A stretch of 64,000 nucleotides of DNA from contig CAWDJF010000007.1 in assembly GCA_963802575.1 (NCBI GenBank), positions 682,001-746,000 on the forward strand. The letters run 5' to 3'. The notes below the pieces were generated by a model. The model did no database searches. It was not told the DNA's origin and was given only the letters and a program-made list of their open reading frames with translations. Both the position numbers and the translations under genes were made by a program. Positions 9,817-18,483 of the stretch are shown one piece after another; position 1 is the first letter of the stretch; every line of letters starts with the position of its first letter. Source of the DNA: DATFTE01 sp963802575. Its GTDB lineage: Bacteria; Acidobacteriota; Terriglobia; Terriglobales; Acidobacteriaceae.

Positions 9817-10755
9817 ATGGTGAATTTCCGTCTCAAGGTCTTTCGCGCTGTCGCCAAGCATATGAACTTCCGCAGAGCCGCGGAGGAACTCTTTCTTACG
9901 CAGCCAGCCGTTACCTTGCAGGTCAAAACTCTCGAGCAGCAGCTCGGAGTGCAGATCTTCGACCGCAGCGGTTCGCGCATTTCGCTAACGCCGGCAGGCG
10001 CTGTGTTGCTGAAATTCGCCGATAAGATCGACCACCTGGAATCGGCAGCGCTCGAGGCTTTGTCGCCGTTTTCCGGCGAACCTCGCGGAGAATTGCGGAT
10101 CGGCGCATCACTGACCATTGCGCAATACATCCTGCCCCATATCCTGGGCGAGTTTCAGCGCCAGCATCCCCAGATTCGCACTCACGTGACCACCTGCAAC
10201 ACTGAGCAGGTACTGGAATCGTTGCTGGCGCACGATATCTCGGTGGGGTTCGTAGAAGGCCCCACTCTTCGCCGCGACATACGCACCGAAATCTTTCTCG
10301 AGGACGAACTTGTATTGATGGCTCCTCCCGCCCACGAATGGAGCGAGCGCGGTTCCGTGGACCCTCAGGAACTTACCCAAGAGCGGTTACTCATGCGAGA
10401 ACGAGGCTCAGGCACCCGCCGGGTCGTAGAAATTGCGCTGCAGAAGAGCGGGATCAAAGCAAAACAATTGAACCCCGCCATGGAGTTCGACTCCACTGAA
10501 GCCATCATTACCGCGGTCGAGGCCGGTCTCGGAGTCGGGTTCGCTTCACTCTGGTCCATCAGCAAAGAGTTACAACTCGGCACACTTCGTGTCGTGCCGA
10601 TTCGCGGAGTTCGCATCCCCCGGCCGCTAAGCGTCGCCTATGCCCTGGGCCACGAGCCTCAGGGAATCGCCCTGACCTTCCTGGAATTCGTGCGCTCCCG
10701 CCGCGACCTATCTCCGCTAGACCAACCCAAGAAACGCACGCTGCCGCGCCGATAA
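9817..10755 (+). CDS. LysR-family transcriptional regulator
   Basis: 312 aa. N-terminal winged HTH typical of LysR proteins (FRLKVFRAVAKHMNFRRAAEELFLTQPAVT, 4-35, then LEQQLGVQIFDR), followed by the periplasmic-binding-like effector domain (~90-295). It sits 69 bp upstream of a YeiH-type exporter in the same orientation. LysR regulators (YeiE, CysB-like) are often paired with YeiH, so it probably controls that gene; the ligand is unknown. ATG9817 gives a normal LysR N-terminus. Confidence 0.93.
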   Translation: MVNFRLKVFRAVAKHMNFRRAAEELFLTQPAVTLQVKTLEQQLGVQIFDRSGSRISLTPAGAVLLKFADKIDHLESAALEALSPFSGEPRGELRIGASLTIAQYILPHILGEFQRQHPQIRTHVTTCNTEQVLESLLAHDISVGFVEGPTLRRDIRTEIFLEDELVLMAPPAHEWSERGSVDPQELTQERLLMRERGSGTRRVVEIALQKSGIKAKQLNPAMEFDSTEAIITAVEAGLGVGFASLWSISKELQLGTLRVVPIRGVRIPRPLSVAYALGHEPQGIALTFLEFVRSRRDLSPLDQPKKRTLPRR

Positions 10756-10824
10756 GTCCTTCGCATGAGGGATAAGAATTACTGCTTGGACAGGCCAGCT
10801 CACCGGGCTCCACACTAGTCTGGC

Positions 10825-11748
10825 ATGAACACCAAGAACCTTTTCTTTGTGGGCGTCATCGTAGCTGCCAGCGGTCTAATTTCCCCTCCGATCGCTCTAC
10901 TCGCCGGACTGATTTACGGCCTATCTTTCGCGCATCCCTACCACCTCGATGCCAAGAAGCTCTCCGCGTTTCTCTTGCAAGCATCCATCGTCGGCTTGGG
11001 TTTTGGCATGAACCTGCACGAGGTGGTGAAGGCCGGCCGCGGAGGCTTCCTCTACACCGCCATAAGCATTAGTTTTGCCCTGCTGGTGGGTCTGTCCATC
11101 GGACGTCTCTTCAAGGTCGAGTACAAACCGTCGTTGTTGATCAGCGCAGGCACGGCAATCTGCGGTGGTAGCGCCATCGCCGCTGTCGGTCCGGTGCTAA
11201 ACGCCGGGGAAGAAGAGATGGCAGTTTCCTTGGGAACCGTGTTCGTGCTGAACTCCATCGCTCTATTTCTCTTTCCCGCCATCGGCTACGCTCTTCATCT
11301 CACCCAATCCCAGTTCGGCCTGTGGTCTGCTCTGGCTATTCATGACACCAGTTCGGTAGTGGGCGCGACCGCTAAATACGGCCCGCAGGCGTTGATGATC
11401 GGCACCACCATCAAGCTGGCACGCGCGCTCTGGATTGTCCCTGTGGCGTTCGGCGTGGCTCTCATGCGAAAGGAAAAGACGCAGATCAAGTGGCCCTGGT
11501 TCATCCTTCTTTTCTGCCTCGCCGCAGTCGCCGGAACTTATTGGCCCGTTTTTGCTTCCGTCTATCCTCAATTAACTGCGCTGGGCAGGATCGGCCTCAC
11601 TGTCACCCTCTACCTGATCGGCACCGGCATCTCTCTGTCGACGCTCCGACAAGTCGGTATCCGTCCCCTTCTCCAGGGAATTCTCCTCTGGGCGATTGTC
11701 GCCACCCTCTCCCTTGCACTTATCCATTTCGGATTGATCTCGGTATAA
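10825..11748 (+). CDS. YeiH/UPF0324-family putative anion (sulfate) exporter
   Basis: 307 aa integral membrane protein with about ten hydrophobic segments. It carries the family signatures GLGFGMNL, AGTAICGGSAIAA and HDTSSVVGA, which mark the two halves of the YeiH fold. Family members are annotated as putative sulfate exporters, and experimental proof of substrate is thin. The adjacent LysR gene matches the yeiE-yeiH arrangement. Starts at ATG10825. It is followed by 166 bp before the next gene. Confidence 0.88.
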   Translation: MNTKNLFFVGVIVAASGLISPPIALLAGLIYGLSFAHPYHLDAKKLSAFLLQASIVGLGFGMNLHEVVKAGRGGFLYTAISISFALLVGLSIGRLFKVEYKPSLLISAGTAICGGSAIAAVGPVLNAGEEEMAVSLGTVFVLNSIALFLFPAIGYALHLTQSQFGLWSALAIHDTSSVVGATAKYGPQALMIGTTIKLARALWIVPVAFGVALMRKEKTQIKWPWFILLFCLAAVAGTYWPVFASVYPQLTALGRIGLTVTLYLIGTGISLSTLRQVGIRPLLQGILLWAIVATLSLALIHFGLISV

Positions 11749-11914
11749 ATCGGCCCCACGCCTCGACCTTACAGTTGGTCCTTCTAAAGGCCCTTTTTGG
11801 GGTCATCAGAAGTACTTTCTATAGACCGTTCCTTGGTTAGCAATTGAACCTGTTTATTTTCAGACGATTGCCGCTACCATTTCCCTGCTGATCGCAAAGC
11901 AGAGGGAGTCTGTC

Positions 11915-12316
11915 GTGCAGAAGGTCAGAGTCTTACTCGCCAATCGTCCTCGGCTGATGCAAGAAATCGTTTTGGCGACCCTTGCCAACCAACCCGACAT
12001 CGAAGTTGTCGGCGAGACAGAAAAAGAAGAAGAGATCACGGAGTTAGTCGATGCAGTTCGTCCTGATTTTGTCGTGGTCTCGGTTGGAGAACCTGAATCG
12101 CGCCCCGGCATTTGCGGCTTTCTGCTGGGACGATACCCGCAAATGAAGGTGCTCGCCATCATGCCCGAGAAAAACATAGCCGTCTGTCACTGGGCGTTTG
12201 TGGAATTACGGTCCAAGCGTTTTCAGATGTCGGAAGAGGGTCTTTTGCGAGTGCTGCGAGGTTCCAACGGAGAACCCGCCCTGGCCGCCGACTCGAGTCT
12301 GAAGCGAGTGACTTAG
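11915..12316 (+). CDS. Stand-alone degenerate receiver (pseudo-receiver)
   Basis: 133 aa, GTG start with AGAGGGAG upstream. The beginning (VRVLLANRPRLMQEIVLATLANQPDIEVVGE) aligns by eye with NarL/FixJ receiver domains, but the acidic pair after strand 1 is replaced by Asn-Arg. The usual acceptor Asp after strand 3 is Ser (RPDFVVVSVGEPE). There is no DNA-binding domain. It therefore should not be phosphorylated in the normal way and may act by protein contact. It lies 36 bp upstream of the first exopolysaccharide export gene on the same strand, so it may be a regulatory subunit for that locus (inference). Confidence 0.7.
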   Translation: MQKVRVLLANRPRLMQEIVLATLANQPDIEVVGETEKEEEITELVDAVRPDFVVVSVGEPESRPGICGFLLGRYPQMKVLAIMPEKNIAVCHWAFVELRSKRFQMSEEGLLRVLRGSNGEPALAADSSLKRVT

Positions 12317-12352
12317 TCCGGGTTCAGAAAGAACAAGCACGATCGTGAACTC

Positions 12353-15300
12353 ATGACTCATCTCAGCATCAATCGCCGTCGTCCAGCTATTTCAACAGGG
12401 CTAAGACCGCTTCCAGCGCTTTGCCTGATTCTCGCCTTCTGCTTTATCGGCGGTTTTGCGCAGACGCAACGGCAAAACTCGGTGCCCCCCTCGGAGTTAG
12501 CACGTCAGAACATGGCCCACGTCGCGGCCTCCGTCGGACAACTCATCGCTATCCTCCACCGCGATCCAGGCTTAATGGTGGAGCTCAAACGTTGGATCGC
12601 AAAAGACGCCACCGATCATGGCCAGCTCATCGCCGACACCGAACTGACCGATGAAGCAATTTTTGACCGCCTCGAAACGGACTCGACCTTCCGAGCCGTC
12701 GCCACGTCGCTCGTGCAGAAATATGGCTACTTAGAGCCGCTAGTGAATCCGGAGTCACCCAAGGCAAAGCAGGAAGCCTTATTGATTCAAGAGCGCGTGA
12801 AGTGGATCGCGCAAGAAGAAGAGATGGATCGAGCCAATGCAAGGCAGCAGCAAATGCTCGCCATGCAGCAGGCCCAGGCCTGTAACCAAGGATCCAATTG
12901 TCCGCAATCAACCGGTGCTCCATCGGCCCCGCAACCGCCGATGGGCAACACGCGCGTTCCTCCGCAGGTGCCCGGACTGCAAAATCCTGAAATCTTGCCT
13001 CCCGGCAACTCGCCCAATCCGCCTCCGCGAAATACTCCAAACAGTGACGTGACGAATCTGTTGCGCACGAGCGATCAAGATTCGGTTCTTTCCGGAAGTC
13101 CCTTCGGCGAACCCCTACGAACGTCGCAGACGGATGAAAATGGTCAACCCAGTGGATCATACGGCCGTAGCACTCCGGGCGCAGCGCAAGGCCGCGGCTC
13201 GCAAACATCGATGGCCGATCTGTCCTTGGCCGCCGATTTCGCTGGCGAAGGCTCGGACGGGAGCCCCTACGGAATGGCGAACGGTGGCGTCGAATCCACC
13301 AGGTATTCCAACGCGAATAACCTGTACGCCGATGCCCGAATGCCGTCGTCCGGCTCGCAGAATAATCCGACGGCGCTCGACAAATCGGCCCGAGAATCGA
13401 CCACTCTGAATCAGCGCCTGGTCCGGCGCCACGATCCTTACGAGAACATTCCGTCTCTCTACGACATGTATCTGCAGGCTGCAACTCGTCCGCCAGCTGT
13501 CGAACGGTTCGGTATGGAGATTTTCGATAACGGTACGCGCGATCTGCAGATGCTTCCCACAGATCTACCCGTCGGCCCCGACTACGTAATCGGTACCGGT
13601 GATGGTCTGACGATTGATCTATGGGGAGGAGTAACTCGCCGCTTCTATCGCGTTGTCGATCGCGAAGGCCGCATTAGTTTGCCGGAAGCCGGACCCGTTC
13701 TCGTGTCCGGTAAGTCGCTCGGAGAGGTCCAGGAGTTAGTTCAGAAGGAACTGCGAGATCAGTTCCGCGAGGTCTCTGCCGACGTCTCATTATCCCGACT
13801 GCGCACCATCCGCGTCTATGTCGTCGGAGATGTGCTCCGCCCCGGCGCTTATGACATCGGCTCCCTCTCAACTCCGTTGAACGCTTTATTCGCGGCGGGA
13901 GGACCCACCGGCCGCGGCTCTCTGCGTATTCTCCGCCACTATCGTGGAAACCAACTGGTCCAGGATGTCGATGTCTACGACCTTCTCCTTCAGGGAATCA
14001 AGGGCGACATGTCTCGCCTGGAAAACGGCGACACAGTAATGGTCCCGCCGCTCGGAGCGGAGATCACCGTCGAAGGTATGGTTCGCCGTCCGGCCATCTA
14101 CGAACAGAAAGGCGAGAAGTCATTGGCGGACGCACTCGCCCTCGCCGGTGGACTCTTGCCGACCGCCACTCTTCGGCACATCGAGGTTCAGCGCGTGGTT
14201 GCCCATCAACGCCAAACCATGCTTAGCCTCGACATCCCGCAGGACGACACCAGCGAAGCGGCAGCGAAACAGTTGCAATCCTTCCCTGTGCAGGATGGAG
14301 ACAAGATTCGCATCTTCCCCATCGCTCCCTACAACCAGGACGCTGTCTACCTGGAGGGCCACGTCGTCCGGCCCGGCAAATATTCGTTCCATGAGGGGAT
14401 GAAAGTTACTGATCTCATCAGTTCTTATAAAGACTTGCTACCCGAGCCTGCGTTGCAGTATGGGGAAATCATTCGACTAAGTCAGCCGGACTTCCGCCCC
14501 ACCGTCGAAAGCTTCAACGTCGAAGTAGCATTGGCCGATCCCAGCAAAGCACCTCAACTCAAACCTCTCGACACTGTGCAATTCTTCGGGCGCTATGACT
14601 TTGAGAATCCGCCGGAGGTCATGGTTCTCGGCGATGTACGGGCGCCGGGAGAATACCGAACCTCTGGAGACATTCATCTCAGCGACGCGATTCACATGGC
14701 GGGAGGATTACTCCCCGACGCTGCCATTGTCGACGCCCAAGTCTTCCGCTACATGCCTGACAGCACTCTGAAGATCCTCAACGTGAAGCTTAGTGGCGCG
14801 CTCGATGGCAGCCCCACCGACAATATTGCTCTAACTTCCAGGGATCGAGTCTTGGTTCATCGCAACGCCGCTGCCGCCGACCCCGCAGCCGTTTACATCA
14901 AGGGAGAAGTAGTTCGCCCGGGACGCTATCCGCTCACCGCGAACATGACTATCTCTGACCTGGTCAATGCAGCAGGCGGTCTAAAACAAAGCGCCGACGC
15001 GCAGACGGCAGACCTCACCCACTACTTCTGGAAAGACAATAAGCAGGTCAGCGTCCAACAAACACAAATTGCGCTGGTCGAGGCCCTCAACAACAAGTCG
15101 GATGTCGGCGGTACCTTGAACAACGGCGATGTGCTTTCGATCCGGCAAGTACAAGGCTGGGAAGACTTGGGCTCTTCGGTCACCATTCGCGGCGAGGTCG
15201 TCCATCCCGGCAGTTACGGCATACATCCCGGCGAGAAGCTCAGTTCCGTCCTTCTTCGCGCCGGAGGCTTCAGCGCGGGCGCATATCCCTACGGATCGGT

Positions 15301-15934
15301 GCTGGCACGCTCGGAAGTTCAGAAACTCGAGCAGAGATCGTATGGCGAACTCATTCAACGCGTCCGCGAACAACAGGCCACTCTAAAGCTCACCGCTACG
15401 AGCACCAACGATAACGATCAGAAGCTCTCGGCAGAGTCTGCGTTAGTGCAGTGGCAAACGGCGCTCGACAGCCTGATGAACAGCCCGCCAACCGGACGCG
15501 TGACCATTCAGATCTCTTCCAACATCCGCACTTGGGAGAACACCGCTCGCGACGTCACCCTGAGGGCGGGCGATGTGTTGTATATACCGAAGCGGCCTAG
15601 TTATGTCCTCGTGCAAGGACAGGTCTATGGTCCGACGGCGGTGGCATACCGTCCCGGCAAGAGTGCGAACTGGTACCTCGCTCAAGCCGGCGGTCCTACT
15701 AACTTGGCGAACCGCAAGGCGATTTTTGTAATCCATGCAGATGGAACGGTGGTGGGGCGTCACAGTTCATCCTGGGTCACCGGGGATGCGCTTAGTGTGA
15801 CTTTGCAGCCGGGCGACATGGTGGTTGCTCCCGAGAAAGCGTTGGGTGGACCGCCTGTCTGGAAGACCTTGTTCCAGAATGCGCAGGTCCTAAGTTCGAT
15901 TACCACCAGCGCAATTCTGGCTGCGGCCTACTAG
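12353..15934 (+). CDS. Multi-SLBB polysaccharide export protein (Wza-like)
   Basis: 1193 aa, far longer than Wza (~380 aa). A signal or anchor segment (~17-36) is followed by a helical region (~50-165), then a Pro/Asn/Ser-rich low-complexity stretch (~175-350). The Poly_export domain is at ~405-480 (PDYVIGTGDGLTIDLWGG). Seven SLBB-like units follow, each opening with V-x-G-x-V-x-x-P-x-x-Y, near residues 484, 569, 663, 755, 846, 942 and 1083. The C-terminus has a hydrophobic tail. Known family members form the outer-membrane export channel. The stacked SLBB units may build a long periplasmic tunnel. No lipobox cysteine is obvious. First structural gene of the exopolysaccharide locus; the next gene starts 7 nt after its stop. 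Confidence 0.9.
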   Translation: MTHLSINRRRPAISTGLRPLPALCLILAFCFIGGFAQTQRQNSVPPSELARQNMAHVAASVGQLIAILHRDPGLMVELKRWIAKDATDHGQLIADTELTDEAIFDRLETDSTFRAVATSLVQKYGYLEPLVNPESPKAKQEALLIQERVKWIAQEEEMDRANARQQQMLAMQQAQACNQGSNCPQSTGAPSAPQPPMGNTRVPPQVPGLQNPEILPPGNSPNPPPRNTPNSDVTNLLRTSDQDSVLSGSPFGEPLRTSQTDENGQPSGSYGRSTPGAAQGRGSQTSMADLSLAADFAGEGSDGSPYGMANGGVESTRYSNANNLYADARMPSSGSQNNPTALDKSARESTTLNQRLVRRHDPYENIPSLYDMYLQAATRPPAVERFGMEIFDNGTRDLQMLPTDLPVGPDYVIGTGDGLTIDLWGGVTRRFYRVVDREGRISLPEAGPVLVSGKSLGEVQELVQKELRDQFREVSADVSLSRLRTIRVYVVGDVLRPGAYDIGSLSTPLNALFAAGGPTGRGSLRILRHYRGNQLVQDVDVYDLLLQGIKGDMSRLENGDTVMVPPLGAEITVEGMVRRPAIYEQKGEKSLADALALAGGLLPTATLRHIEVQRVVAHQRQTMLSLDIPQDDTSEAAAKQLQSFPVQDGDKIRIFPIAPYNQDAVYLEGHVVRPGKYSFHEGMKVTDLISSYKDLLPEPALQYGEIIRLSQPDFRPTVESFNVEVALADPSKAPQLKPLDTVQFFGRYDFENPPEVMVLGDVRAPGEYRTSGDIHLSDAIHMAGGLLPDAAIVDAQVFRYMPDSTLKILNVKLSGALDGSPTDNIALTSRDRVLVHRNAAAADPAAVYIKGEVVRPGRYPLTANMTISDLVNAAGGLKQSADAQTADLTHYFWKDNKQVSVQQTQIALVEALNNKSDVGGTLNNGDVLSIRQVQGWEDLGSSVTIRGEVVHPGSYGIHPGEKLSSVLLRAGGFSAGAYPYGSVLARSEVQKLEQRSYGELIQRVREQQATLKLTATSTNDNDQKLSAESALVQWQTALDSLMNSPPTGRVTIQISSNIRTWENTARDVTLRAGDVLYIPKRPSYVLVQGQVYGPTAVAYRPGKSANWYLAQAGGPTNLANRKAIFVIHADGTVVGRHSSSWVTGDALSVTLQPGDMVVAPEKALGGPPVWKTLFQNAQVLSSITTSAILAAAY

Positions 15935-15941
15935 GACTCAC

Positions 15942-18482
15942 GTGATCCGACGGTTAGGTTTTGGGATGATGAAAGTGTTGTGTCTGCTAAGCACGACGGT
16001 CGCATTCGGCCAAGCCATCGGTCAGCTGTCTCCGTCTGTCTCCGGTGCACCGCAGCCGACGAGTCAGTCGCAGTTGTATACCGACGCGAACATTCCCGAC
16101 AATCCGCAGCCGGCCGCAGCCGAAAACACGGTACGCACTTTGCCGCGACAACTCCTGCGCGACCAGGTCGGTATCTGGAGCAGTCCCGCCCAAGCAAAGT
16201 TTTCCGACGCCACATGGCTCGTTCCTCTCGGGGGATTCGCAGCCGCCCTGTTCGCAACGGATGCCGACGTCAGCACCCATCTATCGAATTCGCCCGGCAC
16301 TCTTCTCCGTTACCGTCACATTTCCGATTATGGCGCTTATTCCATGGTCGGAGGAGCGGGTGGACTCTACCTGCTCGGTCTCACGACCCACAACGCACAT
16401 CAGCAAGAAACTGGTTTCCTCAGCGGTGAAGCAGCCGTCGACAGCCTCGCAGTAGTCGAACTAGTCAAGTACGCCTCCGGTCGGCAACGGCCTTTCCAGG
16501 GGAATGGCACGGGTCCGTTCCGCCAAGGCGGCAGCTCGTTCCCATCGGAACACTCCGCCGTGGTCTGGTCGATTGCCGGAATGGTCGCTCACGAGTATCC
16601 CAGCCCATTCATGAAGTTTATGTCTTACGGTTTGGCAACCGCAGTAAGCGCGTCTCGTATTACGGCTAAGCAGCACTTCCCTTCTGACGTACTTGTCGGC
16701 ATGGCCATCGGATATCTTACGAGCGAGTACGTTTACCGCCGCCATCACAATCCGGACTTGCCAGGCGAGTCGTGGGAAACTCCGGCTATCCGGCCCGATC
16801 GCCCGTCTCACTGGCAGGCCAAAAACATCGGCTCGCCTTACGTGCCGCTCGATAGTTGGATCTACCCAGCACTTGATCGCTTGACTGCGCTCGGCTACAT
16901 CCATACAGGTTTCGCCGACATGCGTCCGTGGACTCGCATGGAGTGCGCCCGCCAAGTGCAAGAGGCCGCAGATTTCATCAATCAGGACGACGCGCAGGAA
17001 AGCGAAGCTGCCCGCATCTACCGCTCCCTCGACGAAGAATTCAGTCACGAACAGAGCTTACTCGGCGGCGGTAACAACGCAGAACTTCGACTCGAGTCAG
17101 CTTACACACGAAGTACCGAGATCGTAGGCAAACCGCTCACCGACGGTGATCACTTCGGCCAAACCATCATTAATGACTATGGGCGTCCCGAGCAGCAGGG
17201 CCTTAACAACGTCTCGGGACTCTCAGGATGGGCGGCGGACGGCCCATTCGTCGTCTATGCTCGCGGAGAGTTTCAGCACTCACCTTCCGCCCCGGCTCTA
17301 CCTTTGTCTGCGCGCGAGGCCATCTCTCAAGGCGACTTCAGCCACACTACCGTTCCCGCGCCCTTTCCGCTTCCGCCGAACACGCCGGTCTCCGCGGTCA
17401 ATCAAGCCCGATTTCTCGACGCGTACGTCGCGATGAATGTCTCCGACTGGCAATTTTCTTTTGGAAATCAAAGCGTGTGGTGGGGCCCGGAGCAGGGCGG
17501 TCCCTTGATGTTCAGCAACAACGCCGCCCCACTTAGGATGTTCCGTGCGAACCGTGTGACACCCTTTACGCTGCCGAGTTTCCTGGGAATTCTCGGCCCC
17601 ATGCGAGTCGAGGCCTTCCTGGGACAATTCTCCGGCTACGAATTTGTCTTTACTCCCAACGGGCTCGTCGGGAACTACGGGCGGTCGCTGAATCCGCAGC
17701 CGATCATTCACGGCGAGCGCATCAGTTTCAAACCAACCCAGAATCTTGAGATCGGACTCTCGCGAACCACCGACTACGGCGGCCCCGGTTATCCGCTGAC
17801 CCTGCACAACTTCGCGCGCAGCTTATTTTCGACGGGAAACACCAACCCTGGTACACCCAATAAGCCCGGGTCGCGCCGCTCTGGAATCGATTTCAGCTAT
17901 CGCATCCCCGGCCTGCGCAACGGGCTAACGCTCTACGGTGACGGACTCGCCGAGCACGATGAGATTAGCCCCATTCTCGGCCCCGACGTTGCCGCTTGGA
18001 TTGGCGGCGTCTATCTTCCCCGGTTGCCCAAGCTGCCCAAACTTGACCTTCGGCTTGAGGGAGGTTATACCAACCCTCCCACCAATGCACCCGACGTGTC
18101 CTTCGGCAACTTTTATACCGACTCTACATGGATAACCGGATTTCAGAACTCCGGCAACCTGATGGGCAGTTGGATCGGACGCCAAGGCAATGGTCTCCAA
18201 GCCTCATCCACTTACTGGTTCAGTCCACGCAATAAACTCCAATTCGGATTCAGGCGTCAAACCGTAAGCCATGAATTTATTTCCAACGGGGGGAATCTCA
18301 CCGACGCTAGCGTACGGTCGGAATTTTGGCTGCGCTCGTATTTCAGTGTGTCAGCGTCAGTGCAATACGAAACCTGGAACTTCCCGGTGATTGCATCGAC
18401 AAGACAGTCCAATGTTGCAACCTCGATCCAACTGACCTTCTGGCCGAAATCGCTCGGGGTCAGGGCCGCTTCACAACAATAG
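15942..18482 (+). CDS. PAP2 phosphatase fused to Wzi-like capsule assembly barrel
   Basis: 846 aa from GTG15942 (ATG15966 would also work). Signal sequence, then a PAP2/type-2 phosphatidic acid phosphatase domain (~95-265). It has the three motifs KYASGRQRP, PSEHS (PSGH in most relatives) and SRITAKQHFPSD. Next comes an SLH-like stretch (~305-340; YPALDRLTALGYI), then a long Wzi-type region (~350-840) rich in alternating beta-strand pattern, ending in an outer-membrane strand. Wzi anchors capsule at the surface; PAP2 enzymes recycle undecaprenyl pyrophosphate. One chain may therefore couple carrier recycling with surface attachment, although the two activities would normally sit in different compartments. 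The stop is separated by 1 nt from the next start. Confidence 0.85.
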   Translation: MIRRLGFGMMKVLCLLSTTVAFGQAIGQLSPSVSGAPQPTSQSQLYTDANIPDNPQPAAAENTVRTLPRQLLRDQVGIWSSPAQAKFSDATWLVPLGGFAAALFATDADVSTHLSNSPGTLLRYRHISDYGAYSMVGGAGGLYLLGLTTHNAHQQETGFLSGEAAVDSLAVVELVKYASGRQRPFQGNGTGPFRQGGSSFPSEHSAVVWSIAGMVAHEYPSPFMKFMSYGLATAVSASRITAKQHFPSDVLVGMAIGYLTSEYVYRRHHNPDLPGESWETPAIRPDRPSHWQAKNIGSPYVPLDSWIYPALDRLTALGYIHTGFADMRPWTRMECARQVQEAADFINQDDAQESEAARIYRSLDEEFSHEQSLLGGGNNAELRLESAYTRSTEIVGKPLTDGDHFGQTIINDYGRPEQQGLNNVSGLSGWAADGPFVVYARGEFQHSPSAPALPLSAREAISQGDFSHTTVPAPFPLPPNTPVSAVNQARFLDAYVAMNVSDWQFSFGNQSVWWGPEQGGPLMFSNNAAPLRMFRANRVTPFTLPSFLGILGPMRVEAFLGQFSGYEFVFTPNGLVGNYGRSLNPQPIIHGERISFKPTQNLEIGLSRTTDYGGPGYPLTLHNFARSLFSTGNTNPGTPNKPGSRRSGIDFSYRIPGLRNGLTLYGDGLAEHDEISPILGPDVAAWIGGVYLPRLPKLPKLDLRLEGGYTNPPTNAPDVSFGNFYTDSTWITGFQNSGNLMGSWIGRQGNGLQASSTYWFSPRNKLQFGFRRQTVSHEFISNGGNLTDASVRSEFWLRSYFSVSASVQYETWNFPVIASTRQSNVATSIQLTFWPKSLGVRAASQQ

Positions 18483-18483
18483 A

